DNA from: Gammaproteobacteria bacterium
Lineage (GTDB): Bacteria; Pseudomonadota; Gammaproteobacteria; Steroidobacterales; JABDKV01
NCBI GenBank assembly: GCA_013003425.1
Contig: JABDJB010000010.1
Location: 1 to 41,175, forward strand
Direction of reading: 5' to 3'
Length of the DNA: 41,175 bases
In this document: in pieces, positions 34,038 to 41,175 of the stretch
How positions within the stretch are numbered: position 1 is the first letter of the stretch
Layout of the letters: each line of letters starts with the position of its first letter
Translations under genes and position numbers: made by a program
Notes under the pieces: generated by a model
Seen by the model: the letters and a program-made list of their open reading frames with translations, nothing else
Told to the model about the DNA's origin: nothing
Databases searched by the model: none

Positions 34038-35028
34038 ACTCTTCTCCCTTGCCGCCCAGCATGATGGTGCCCTCGTCGGACAGGCGCTTGGCGACGCCGA
34101 GTATTTCTTTTTGCGCTGCCTCTACTTCTGACAGGCGCATCGGTCCACGCACCTGCAGGTCGTCTTTCAGCAGTTCCGCCGCGCGCTTGGACATGTTGTC
34201 GAAAATCTTGTCCTGGATTTCCTGGTCGGCGCCCTTCAGCGCGACCGTCAGGGTTTCCGACGAGATCTCTCGCAGAAGCGTCTGCATGCCGCGGTCATCG
34301 ATCTGCAGCAGCATGTCGAACGAGAACATCAGGTCCTGGATTCTCTCGCCCATCTCTTCGTCAGTTTCGTTGACGAACTCAATAACTTTTTCCTCAGCTT
34401 CACCCAGGGAGTTGAGTATGTCGGCTGCTACTTTCAGCCCGCCGACACTGGATGATTTGCTGCCGGCGCCCGGCTCTGCATGACGCGACATGACGGCTTC
34501 CAGTTCCTGCAGCGCGTTGTCCTGGATGTCGTCCAGCGTTGCAATGCGCAGAAACACCTCGTTACGCAGCTCGTCTTCGTACTGGTTGAGAATTTCTGCT
34601 GCACGATCGGGGTCCAGGTGCGCCAGTACGATGGCCATGATCTGCGGATGCTCGCCGTCAATCATTTCCATAATTGCGGGCGTTTCCATCCACTCCAGTG
34701 CTTCCAGGCCAGTGCTTTCAGCGCGATGCAAGATACGATCGAGCAACGAGCGGGCGCGCTTGGCGCCGAGTGCATTGGTCAACAGTCGCCGCACGTAATC
34801 GTCGACGCCTACACCAAGCGAAGTGTGGTCGCCGGCCTGGGTATTGAATTCGGTTACCACCTCGGTCAGCTGGCTGCGCGAGACCTTGGCCAGGCTGGTC
34901 ATCGCCGTGCCGACTTTCTGTACTTCGTCAGCCGACATGTGACGCAGTATTTCGGCCGCTTCTTCCTCTTTTAGCGACATGAGAAAGACGGCCGCGCGCT
35001 GCGGACCTTTCAGATCCGCTTCACTCAT
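34030..35028 (-). CDS. fliG: Flagellar motor switch protein FliG
   Basis: A 332-residue FliG, the C-ring protein that meets the stator. The N-terminal domain begins LKGPQRAAVFLMSLKEEEAA; the EHPQ motif is at 126-129. The C-terminal torque helix DRGMQTLLREISSETLTVALKGADQEI (ends cited) has the usual charged residues. Overlaps both fliF and fliH by eight bases. Confidence 0.97.
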   Translation of the reverse strand: MSEADLKGPQRAAVFLMSLKEEEAAEILRHMSADEVQKVGTAMTSLAKVSRSQLTEVVTEFNTQAGDHTSLGVGVDDYVRRLLTNALGAKRARSLLDRILHRAESTGLEALEWMETPAIMEMIDGEHPQIMAIVLAHLDPDRAAEILNQYEDELRNEVFLRIATLDDIQDNALQELEAVMSRHAEPGAGSKSSSVGGLKVAADILNSLGEAEEKVIEFVNETDEEMGERIQDLMFSFDMLLQIDDRGMQTLLREISSETLTVALKGADQEIQDKIFDNMSKRAAELLKDDLQVRGPMRLSEVEAAQKEILGVAKRLSDEGTIMLGGKGEEFV

Positions 35029-36595
35029 CTTCAGCGACCCATTCCTTCATCACTCGTGCGGCGCGCCGGGGGTCTTCGCCGACCAGCGAACGCGCCGCGG
35101 CGATGTTCTGTTCATGCGTGAGCGACGGCGCGACGGGTTGACCAAGCGCGGCATATTCCGGGCTGCCGGGCGGCAGCGCAGCGACCGGGGCAGGGGCCGG
35201 TTTCAGCAGGTGGCGCACCGTCGGGCGCAGCAGGCCGAATATCAGCCCGAGGATCAGCACCACGCCAACCACCTGGCGAATTGCGCTGCCAACCAGTGGC
35301 TTTTCCCACCAGGCCGGGGCAACGGCATCCGCAGATTCGGGCCGGGTGAATGAGGCATTGACCACGCTTAGCGTGTCGCCACGCTGCTCATCAAAACCTA
35401 TCGCATCCCGTGCCAGGTTTGTCATGCGAGCGAGTTCATCCTCGCTGCGTGGCTCGTTCGTGATTGCGCCATCTTCGTCGGTTGCTGTGCGATCGTCGAC
35501 GATAACCGCTACCGAGAGCCGCTGGATCAATCCGGTTGGCTGACGCACGTGACTCACGGTGCGGTCGAGCTCGAAGTTTCTCACCGCGCTGCTGGTTGAG
35601 CTGCGCGCAGTCGTTTCCGTGTTTTCTGCCGCGGCCTGTGCCGGCGGCTGGTTGCTGAGTGCGCCGGGTACGCCACCGGCAATCGCGCCATCTCCCTGTT
35701 GCGTCTGGCTGCTGCTTTGTTCGCTGCGTACCGCCGGGTTGTCCTGGTCGAAGATCTCCTGGGTTTGTTCGGTGATGGTGAAGTCCATCTCGGCGGTGAC
35801 CTGGGCGCGCACTCTGCCCTGACCTGCCAGCGGCGTCAGCAGCTTTTCAATGCGACTGGCATAGGCATTCTCGACCCGGGTTCGGTACTCGAACTGCTGC
35901 GCGGTAAGTCCCAGGTCTGACGAAGCCGTGCTGTCAGTCAGCAGTCGACCCTGCTGGTCGACGATAGTGACGTCCCCGGACTCAAGATCCGGCACGCTCG
36001 ATGCAACCAGGTTTATGATTGCAGCCACCTGCGACTGTTCCAGCCGGCGGCCGGGATAGAGCTGCACCATGACTGATGCGCTGGCGGGCTGCCGGTTGCG
36101 GACGAAAACCGACTGACGCGGCAACGCCAGGTGTACGCGGGCAGCCTGCACCGGGCGCAGGTTACTGATCGTGCGTACCAGCTCGGTTTCCACCATGTGC
36201 TGCAGCCGGGCTCGTTCCATGGACTGGCTGGTGCCAAGTCCGGTTTCTTCATTGATTGTCTCGAAGCCGAAGCCACTGCCTTGTGGCAGACCATCGGCAG
36301 CAAGCAGCAGGCGTGCCTCGTGTACGCGATCGGCCGGCACCATCACCGCGCCGCTGGCCTGGTCCAGCTTGTGAGGGATTTCGGTTGCCATCAGTGCGTT
36401 GACTATTGCACCCGCATCGCGATCGGCGAGGTTGGCATACAGCAAGCTGTAATCCGGGGTACGCGACCACAGCACCGTTGCCACACCAATCGCAACCGCG
36501 GCAGCAATGCCTGTCAGCAGCAAGCCCTGGCGCACTGCCGGGATGTCCATGAGGTTGGTAGTGCTCAGGGCACCAGTCGTTGTCGCTTCAGCCAT
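35021..36595 (-). CDS. fliF: Flagellar MS-ring protein FliF
   Basis: A 524-residue FliF. Two membrane helices flank a large periplasmic part: about residues 27-46 and 428-447. The ring-building motifs include YSLLYANLADRDAGAIV, RARLQHMVETELVRTIS and ARVHLALPRQSVFVR. The C-terminal tail, ending in a helix with RSLVGEDPRRAARVMKEWVA, binds FliG. The fliE-fliF gap of 62 bases holds a small hairpin (GGCCC/GGGCC arms near 36617-36632). Confidence 0.97.
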   Translation of the reverse strand: MAEATTTGALSTTNLMDIPAVRQGLLLTGIAAAVAIGVATVLWSRTPDYSLLYANLADRDAGAIVNALMATEIPHKLDQASGAVMVPADRVHEARLLLAADGLPQGSGFGFETINEETGLGTSQSMERARLQHMVETELVRTISNLRPVQAARVHLALPRQSVFVRNRQPASASVMVQLYPGRRLEQSQVAAIINLVASSVPDLESGDVTIVDQQGRLLTDSTASSDLGLTAQQFEYRTRVENAYASRIEKLLTPLAGQGRVRAQVTAEMDFTITEQTQEIFDQDNPAVRSEQSSSQTQQGDGAIAGGVPGALSNQPPAQAAAENTETTARSSTSSAVRNFELDRTVSHVRQPTGLIQRLSVAVIVDDRTATDEDGAITNEPRSEDELARMTNLARDAIGFDEQRGDTLSVVNASFTRPESADAVAPAWWEKPLVGSAIRQVVGVVLILGLIFGLLRPTVRHLLKPAPAPVAALPPGSPEYAALGQPVAPSLTHEQNIAAARSLVGEDPRRAARVMKEWVAEDE

Positions 36596-36657
36596 TGTCT
36601 GCTTTCATCCTTGCTTGGCCCATCCCTGGGCCGGGTGTCGCTCCATGATCACGATAT

Positions 36658-36984
36658 TCAGATCGGCATGTTCATGATTTCGCGATAGGCTTCGACCAGC
36701 TTGTTGCGTACCTCGGTCATCGCCTTGAAAGAAACGTCCGCCTTCTGCAGCGCCAGCATGACCTGAGTCACATCGACGTTCGGATCACCCGACTCGAACT
36801 TCTCTGCCATGGCTCCAGCCGCCTTCTGTGTCTCGTTTACCTTGTCGACTGACTGGCGCAGCAGTTCACCGAAATCGGCCTGACCGGTTTCCGCCGGTTT
36901 GTCTGCTGCCGTCGGCTGCTGCTTTGCCTGTGCTGCCAGTGCCCGCATGTCTGCAAGGACGCGGCTGATATCGATTTCGCTCAT
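36658..36984 (-). CDS. fliE: Flagellar hook-basal body protein FliE
   Basis: A 108-residue FliE, the adaptor between MS ring and rod. The C-terminal half is the conserved part: DFGELLRQSVDKVNETQKAA, then VMLALQKADVSFKAMTEVRNKLVEAYREIMNMPI (ends cited). The first half is a Gln/Ala-rich helix. First gene of fliEFGHIJ, ~47 bases downstream of a sigma-54 promoter start. Confidence 0.96.
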   Translation of the reverse strand: MSEIDISRVLADMRALAAQAKQQPTAADKPAETGQADFGELLRQSVDKVNETQKAAGAMAEKFESGDPNVDVTQVMLALQKADVSFKAMTEVRNKLVEAYREIMNMPI

Positions 36985-37038
36985 CTCGTCATACCCATAA
37001 GTGTCAGAATTCCGTCACGCGGACCGGGCTATAGTCAG

Positions 37039-38385
37039 TTATGCAATTTGCGCGCCAACTCGCGCAGGGATATCAATGCCGGCTTCGCGCAGCCTTGCGA
37101 GCTTATATCGCAGGGTGCGCGGACTGATGCCAAGTATCTCCGCGGCTGCCTTGCGGCTGCCGCCGGTGCGCAAAGCGTCGAGAATCAGACGGTGCTCGCG
37201 ATCACGCAGCTGGTTTTGCAGCGGCGCGCTGTCCGGGTCTGCATCGGCAGCCGCCGTTGCCGGGCTGGCCGCTTCAAAATGCAGGTCCACAACGTCGATC
37301 GTGTCGCCACTTAGCAGAATCAGCGTCCGTTGCAGCAGGTTGTCCAGCTCGCGCACGTTGCCTGGCCAGTTGTGTTGCAGCAACCGCGTCCGGGCCGCCG
37401 TGCTGATTGTTGGTACCGTGCGCTTGCCGGAGCAGTGCCGCTCGAGCAGTTTCTGCGACAGCGCTACGATATCTCCCGGCCGCTCGCGCAGCGGCGGGAG
37501 CTTTAGCGGAAAGACGTTGAGACGATAGTAGAGGTCTTCACGGAAGCGGCCATCGGCGACCGCCTCGGTCAGTTCGCGGTTGGTGGTCGCGAGCACCCGC
37601 ACGTCCAGAGCAATCTGACTATTACCTCCGACACGTTCGACTTCACGTTCCTGCAGAACCCGTAACAGCTTGGCCTGCAGCGCCAGATCCATTTCGGAGA
37701 TCTCATCGAGCAGCAGCGTGCCATTTTGCGCTTGTTCGAATTTTCCCGCGTGTGACGTCACCGCACCGGTGAAGGCGCCTTTTTCATGGCCGAACAGCAC
37801 CGCTTCGAGCATGTTATCGGGAATAGCGGCACAGTTTATTGCCACGAAGGGGCCTTCGGCGCGATCCGAATGAGCGTGAATGTAACGTGCATAGACTTCC
37901 TTGCCGGTGCCGCTTTCGCCACTCAACAACACTGTGGCATTACTGCCGGCAACCCGGCGCGCCAGTTCGGCCAATTCTGCGCTTTTCGGATCCGCCGCTA
38001 CGATGTCATCATCGCGGGTGTCATCACCGCGATACTGATCGACGATGTCGACAAGGACATCGGCCTCGAAGGGCTTGACCAGGTAATCTGTGGCGCCGTC
38101 ACGCATTGCGGTAACCGCTTTCTGGATCGTGCCAAATGCGGTAATCAGCACGAACGGCAGGTCGGGCCGGGTAGTGCGCACCTGTCGCAGCAGCTGGTCA
38201 CCACCCATGGGTTCCATCTGCACATCACTCACTATCACGCCTATATCGCTGCGCTCGAGTTCAGCCAGTGCGGCCAGGCCGTCACCGGCAGTAATCACCT
38301 GGTGACCGGCGCTTTCCAGCGTATCGGCCAGCGCGTCGCGCAGTGATGAATCGTCTTCAACTACCAGCACCGCGCGCTCAGTCAT
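37039..38385 (-). CDS. fleR: Sigma-54-dependent response regulator FleR/FlrC
   Basis: A 448-residue NtrC-type regulator. Receiver domain 1-~120 with phospho-acceptor Asp54 (GVIVSDVQM) and LVKPF; AAA+ domain with GESGTGKE, the sigma-54 contact loop EKGAFTGAV and Walker B LLLDEISEMD; Fis-type HTH at the end (GSRKAAAEILGISPRTLRYKL). It should activate class III flagellar genes when phosphorylated by FleS. Overlaps fleS by four bases. Confidence 0.95.
   Translation of the reverse strand: MTERAVLVVEDDSSLRDALADTLESAGHQVITAGDGLAALAELERSDIGVIVSDVQMEPMGGDQLLRQVRTTRPDLPFVLITAFGTIQKAVTAMRDGATDYLVKPFEADVLVDIVDQYRGDDTRDDDIVAADPKSAELAELARRVAGSNATVLLSGESGTGKEVYARYIHAHSDRAEGPFVAINCAAIPDNMLEAVLFGHEKGAFTGAVTSHAGKFEQAQNGTLLLDEISEMDLALQAKLLRVLQEREVERVGGNSQIALDVRVLATTNRELTEAVADGRFREDLYYRLNVFPLKLPPLRERPGDIVALSQKLLERHCSGKRTVPTISTAARTRLLQHNWPGNVRELDNLLQRTLILLSGDTIDVVDLHFEAASPATAAADADPDSAPLQNQLRDREHRLILDALRTGGSRKAAAEILGISPRTLRYKLARLREAGIDIPARVGAQIA
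37042..37057 (-). promoter_or_regulatory. Sigma-54 promoter of the fliEFGHIJ operon
   Basis: The minus strand reads TGGCGC-GCAAA-TTGCA, matching TGGCAC-N5-TTGC[A/T] at all but one of the fixed bases. It overlaps the last codons of fleR. Predicted start near 37031, about 47 bases before the fliE ATG. Confidence 0.75.
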
Positions 38386-39602
38386 GCAACTTCCCCGACC
38401 GCCTCGACAATAGAGCTGGCCTTGCGACCGCTGGGTATCGCCGGAGTTTCGATCACGGGCAGCACGATCGAAAACGCCGTACCGCCCTCATCGGCATCGC
38501 GCAGCTCCACCCGGCCGCCGTGAGCACGGGCGACGGATGCAACCACCGCAAGACCGAGGCCGGTGCCGTTGCTACGGGTGGTGTAGAAAGGTTCGAAGAC
38601 CTTTTGTTTGAGCTCATCGGCAATGCCGGGGCCGTCGTCACTCACGGTAATGACTGCCTCGTCATCAGTACGGGCGGCACTCATTACTATATGGGCACCC
38701 GCGCTGCTGTTTTCGACGGCGTTGTTAGCCAGATTCAGCAGCGCGCCAGCCAGAGCTTCGCGGTTGCCGTTGATATTCAACCCACTGGCAGCGCCAAACT
38801 CGAGAATTGTTCCATCACCAAGGTGGGCTTCCATGTGTGCTGCAACTTCAGCGAACAGTTCGTTGATTGCAATTTCTTCATCACTGCCGCCACTGTTACC
38901 GCCGGCAAAGCGCAGCATGTCGTTGACCATGCGTTCCAGCGACTTGAGACTGCCGAGAATCTTGCCCGCGTACTTGTTGCTGCGCTCGGTTCCATTCTTG
39001 CCGGTCAGCTGCGAGGCATAAAGCAGCGCGGTCGCCAGCGGTGTGCGCAGCTGGTGAGCCAGGCGTGCATTCATCTGTCCCATTTCAGTAAGTCGCTGGT
39101 TGCGCGTCAGCACGCGCTGCATGCGGCGCGTTTCAGTGATGTCGTTGATCAGCACGATGCGCCCGGAGTGTGCCTGCAGCAGGCAGCTGCGAACTTCTAC
39201 CTCGTAACCGCTGTGCAGCATAAACTCACCGGCGGCGTCGCCTTCCATGGCGAACCTGTCTTCGACGATCTCCATCCATGTATGACCGGCCAGTTCGTCG
39301 CCCAGCAGAGCCGTAGCGCCGGGATTGCACTCCTGGATCACCCCGTCACCGTCGAGCACGATGACTCCGGCGGGAAGTGTTTCCAGTAGCCCCTGCAGGC
39401 GGTCCGCGAGCTTTTCCTTTTCCGCGAGCTGTACCAGGCGCTCGTCCTGCGCCTGCGCCAGCGCGCTGCTCAGGATTTCGACGCGCTCCTCGAGCTCGCG
39501 ATAGGCTTCCTCGAGCTGCAGTGAGGTGCGGGTGAATTCATTGAAAGCCTGCTCCAGCTCCGCGACGCGGTTTTGGGTTGGGCTGTTCGTGGTTGGTGAC
39601 AT
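38382..39602 (-). CDS. fleS: Flagellar sensor histidine kinase FleS/FlrB
   Basis: A 406-residue soluble histidine kinase without membrane segments. Residues ~14-72 form a coiled coil, ~75-160 a PAS domain, and the H-box MNARLAHQLRTPLA has His183. The ATPase domain shows LNLANNAVENS, SDDGPGIADE and GTGLGLAVVAS. Partner of FleR. AAGGAA precedes the ATG; the gap to the fleQ-like gene is 29 bases and I see no promoter in it. Confidence 0.95.
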   Translation of the reverse strand: MSPTTNSPTQNRVAELEQAFNEFTRTSLQLEEAYRELEERVEILSSALAQAQDERLVQLAEKEKLADRLQGLLETLPAGVIVLDGDGVIQECNPGATALLGDELAGHTWMEIVEDRFAMEGDAAGEFMLHSGYEVEVRSCLLQAHSGRIVLINDITETRRMQRVLTRNQRLTEMGQMNARLAHQLRTPLATALLYASQLTGKNGTERSNKYAGKILGSLKSLERMVNDMLRFAGGNSGGSDEEIAINELFAEVAAHMEAHLGDGTILEFGAASGLNINGNREALAGALLNLANNAVENSSAGAHIVMSAARTDDEAVITVSDDGPGIADELKQKVFEPFYTTRSNGTGLGLAVVASVARAHGGRVELRDADEGGTAFSIVLPVIETPAIPSGRKASSIVEAVGEVA

Positions 39603-39631
39603 TGGCGATTCCTTTCGCAGCGGTATTGTAT

Positions 39632-40738
39632 TCAGGGCCTGGCGCGCACTTCGTATTTGCGCATTTTCTCCACCAGCGTGGTTCGTCGCATATGTAGCAG
39701 GCGCGCAGCTCGGGCAACGACGCCGTCGGTTTCTCCCAAAGCCTGCCGGATCAGTCGTTGTTCGATGTTGCGCAGGTAGTCTTTAAGGTCCAGACCGTCG
39801 GGCGGCAGATCGACGTATTCCGGTGCTGCAGGCACGGCTGCTGCATGTTCGATATCGGTGCTGATACTGCCCGGTTCGGCTGAACGATACTTCGGCGGCA
39901 GAGCGGCAACGTCGATATTGTCATCGTGGCTGGTGATTGCGAGTCGTTCGACCAGGTTGGCCAGTTCGCGGACGTTGCCCGGCCACTCGCACTGCGCCAG
40001 TGAATTCATTGCCGCGCGGGTAAAGCGCAGCTGGCGGTGGCCTTTGGCGGCTGTGCGGGTGGCGAGATGGCGGATCAATTCCGGCAGGTCTTCAATGCGT
40101 TGCCGCAGCGGCGGCATCTCGATTGGAAATACACTCAGCCGATAGTAGAGGTCTTCGCGGAAGGTGCCTTCTGTAATGCGCTGCTCCAGGTTACGGTGGG
40201 TGGCTGCAATGATGCGGACGTTACAGTGGCGGCTCTGGTTGCCGCCGACCCGCTCGTAGGTGCGTTCCTGCAGCACCCGCAGCAGTTTGACCTGCATCGA
40301 CAGGTCCATATCGCCAATTTCATCGAGAAAAAGCGTTCCGCCCTCGGCCATTTCGAAACGACCCTTGCGTGCGGTGATTGCACCAGTGAACGCGCCTTTT
40401 TCGTGGCCAAAAAGTTCGCTTTCGATGAGTTCGGCCGGAATCGCACCACAGTTGACGGGTACGAATGGCTTGTTAGCCCGATCGGAGAGTTCGTGGATAT
40501 TGCGGGCAACCAGCTCTTTGCCGGTGCCGGATTCGCCCAGTACGAGCACGTTGGTGTCGTACGTGGCAACCTGGTCGATCAGGCGGTGCACCATCGTCAC
40601 CAGGCCGGACTTGCCGCATGGACGATAAAGTCCGGTTGGCTTCGAGCCGAGGCTCTGCGAAATGTGTTCTTTGTATCTGTCCGGTTGCCCGGGTGTACCA
40701 GTCGAACGGATAGCTACAGCAGATTCTTTCGCATGCAT
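39632..40738 (-). CDS. fleQ: FleQ/FlrA-like sigma-54 activator lacking the N-terminal domain
   Basis: A 368-residue enhancer-binding protein, master-regulator position at the head of fleQ-fleS-fleR. The AAA+ domain carries [17 protein letters not shown] and [10 protein letters not shown]; the C-terminal Fis HTH includes [25 protein letters not shown] (ends cited). P. aeruginosa FleQ is ~490 residues; the N-terminal FleQ domain (~130 residues) is missing, leaving ~50. The GLYRPCGKS stretch aligns with the FleQ LFRS switch region and VARN is kept, so c-di-GMP control is possible. I chose ATG 40738 (GGAG six bases upstream); ATG 40750 or TTG 40762 are alternatives, none long enough to add the domain. 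Confidence 0.88.
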   Translation of the reverse strand: MHAKESAVAIRSTGTPGQPDRYKEHISQSLGSKPTGLYRPCGKSGLVTMVHRLIDQVATYDTNVLVLGESGTGKELVARNIHELSDRANKPFVPVNCGAIPAELIESELFGHEKGAFTGAITARKGRFEMAEGGTLFLDEIGDMDLSMQVKLLRVLQERTYERVGGNQSRHCNVRIIAATHRNLEQRITEGTFREDLYYRLSVFPIEMPPLRQRIEDLPELIRHLATRTAAKGHRQLRFTRAAMNSLAQCEWPGNVRELANLVERLAITSHDDNIDVAALPPKYRSAEPGSISTDIEHAAAVPAAPEYVDLPPDGLDLKDYLRNIEQRLIRQALGETDGVVARAARLLHMRRTTLVEKMRKYEVRARP

Positions 40739-40785
40739 CGACTTCTCCATGTCGTAAACCAATCCATGACAGTCCTCGTCATAGC

Positions 40786-40808
40786 GTCATGTTTGACATA
40801 AACATGAC
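40786..40808. repeat. Perfect 9-bp inverted repeat upstream of fleQ
   Basis: The arms GTCATGTTT and AAACATGAC flank GACAT. It lies 48-70 bases before the fleQ ATG. The GTCA...TGAC outer bases resemble the outer bases of known FleQ sites, so autoregulation is possible, but this is inference. Confidence 0.5.
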
Positions 40809-40830
40809 TGGTAGCCAAAAAGCTACCAGT
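40807..40830. repeat. Second perfect 9-bp inverted repeat upstream of fleQ
   Basis: The arms ACTGGTAGC and GCTACCAGT flank CAAAAA. It shares two bases with the preceding inverted repeat. As RNA on either strand it could form a hairpin, but there is no T-run after it. Confidence 0.5.
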
Positions 40831-40846
40831 GTGTTGTCGGTATGCC

Positions 40847-40862
40847 TGTGATGACGATCACA
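40847..40862. promoter_or_regulatory. CRP/Vfr-type binding site upstream of fleQ
   Basis: TGTGA-TGACGA-TCACA has both consensus half-sites of the CRP family exactly. It is centred about 116 bases before the fleQ ATG. In P. aeruginosa the CRP homologue Vfr controls fleQ, and in Vibrio CRP acts on flrA, so the context fits. Confidence 0.7.
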
Positions 40863-41004
40863 ATTTGACGCCGACTCAGGTTAAAAAGACGGACTTCCGT
40901 CACACTTGCGTAATCTATCGACAGATTATCGACGGACTTTATCCGAACAAAGGAAAAAACACGTCGGCATTCCGGCGATTCGACATAAGGTTTCCGGTGC
41001 GCTC

Positions 41005-41028
41005 GTGGGAGCGGCTTCCAGCCGCGAC
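41005..41028 (+). repeat. REP-like element, copy 1
   Basis: GTGGGAGCGGCTTCCAGCC followed by GCGAC, with stem GCGGCT/AGCCGC and a three-base loop. It matches the GTAGGAGCGGCTT-type repetitive extragenic palindromes of gammaproteobacteria. Confidence 0.7.
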
Positions 41029-41085
41029 TGCTTGCGACCGGGTTTAGCGGCGGGCCTACGCCGAATCATTCCCGGGTGCGCCGCT

Positions 41086-41107
41086 GTAGGAGCGGCTTTA
41101 GCCGCGA
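41086..41107 (+). repeat. REP-like element, copy 2
   Basis: GTAGGAGCGGCTTTAGCC then GCGA, with stem GCGGCT/AGCCGC and a two-base loop. Same orientation as copy 1, start to start 81 bases. The last bases of the window (ATCGCGGCTGAT) look like the beginning of a further, inverted copy. Confidence 0.7.
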
Positions 41108-41175
41108 ATAATTTGCAACGATGCCTCGCGCGAGTGGCCCTGGCCGCGAATGCTGGTGATCGCATCGCGGCTGAT

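Larger units (their letters stand above)
40739..41004 (-). promoter_or_regulatory. fleQ upstream control region
   Basis: No gene is credible here. The region holds, from the gene outward, a 9-bp inverted repeat (40786-40808), a second 9-bp inverted repeat (40807-40830), a CRP/Vfr-type palindrome (40847-40862), and direct repeats of GACGGACTT (40888-40896, 40931-40939) and TATCGAC (40916-40922, 40927-40933). No clean -35/-10 pair stands out. Confidence 0.5.

Noticed and set aside
39603-39750. A sigma-54 promoter for fleS was looked for
   Set aside because: No element with the correct TGGC-N7-TTGC spacing was found; fleS is probably transcribed with the fleQ-like gene.
40829-41047. 72-codon plus-strand frame
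   Set aside because: It spans the CRP site, repeats and a REP element, and has no ribosome-binding site.
40926-41165. 79-codon minus-strand frame
   Set aside because: Its composition comes from REP-like repeats; no coding signal.
1-41175. tRNA, rRNA, CRISPR arrays, insertion sequences, prophage genes
   Set aside because: No convincing example was seen when reading both strands; the only repeats are the short ones listed.

Overview
The window is about 41 kb of a high-GC gammaproteobacterial chromosome and is almost fully coding. It carries most of a Pseudomonas/Vibrio-style polar flagellar regulon: a FleQ/FleS/FleR-type sigma-54 cascade, FlhF and FlhG placement proteins, a separate FliA sigma-28, and a CheY-binding N-terminus on FliM. 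A large phosphate and polyphosphate module sits beside it. A TolB-like/TPR membrane protein and a VC_2705-type Na+:solute symporter pair suggest a free-living, probably marine or sediment, gammaproteobacterium. I cannot name the genus from sequence alone.

Layout. (1) 1-4717, + strand: the end of a flagellin gene, then flaG, fliD, fliS, a fliT-like gene, a FliK-like gene and a stand-alone FlhB C-terminal-domain gene. (2) 4740-8291, +: a membrane TolB-like/TPR protein and an ATP-cone kinase resembling 2-phosphoglycerate kinase. (3) 8441-17241, +: lipoprotein PstS, a PhoU fused to a degenerate low-molecular-weight phosphatase/ArsC-like domain, PstC, PstA, two different PstB ATPases, a Na+/phosphate cotransporter, and two tandem PPK2 polyphosphate kinases. 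(4) 17265-28102, - strand: read in the direction of transcription, fliL-M-N-O-P-Q-R-flhB-flhA-flhF-flhG-fliA, a 62-codon gene and a DUF2802-type gene. (5) 28274-30254, +: the DUF4212/SSS symporter pair, lying between fliK and fliL. (6) 30276-40738, -: a fleQ-like gene, fleS, fleR, fliE-F-G-H-I-J and fliK. (7) 40739-41175: the fleQ upstream region with a CRP/Vfr-type site, inverted and direct repeats, and REP-like elements.

How it works together. FleQ- and FleR-like activators would drive sigma-54 promoters, and three good -24/-12 elements are visible, before fliL, fliK and fliE. FlhF and FlhG set flagellar position and number. FliA would drive late genes such as the flagellin, which is chaperoned by FliS and capped by FliD. 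The phosphate block couples high-affinity uptake (Pst), Na+-driven transport and polyphosphate-dependent nucleotide phosphorylation.

The most unusual items are: the complementary loss of catalytic motifs in the two PstB proteins, which predicts an obligate asymmetric ABC dimer; the PhoU-pseudophosphatase fusion; the split two-gene PPK2 (Pap-like) pair; a FleQ-like regulator without the usual N-terminal domain; and a FlhB with NPLH in place of NPTH, in a genome that also carries a second FliK-like and a second FlhB-C protein.
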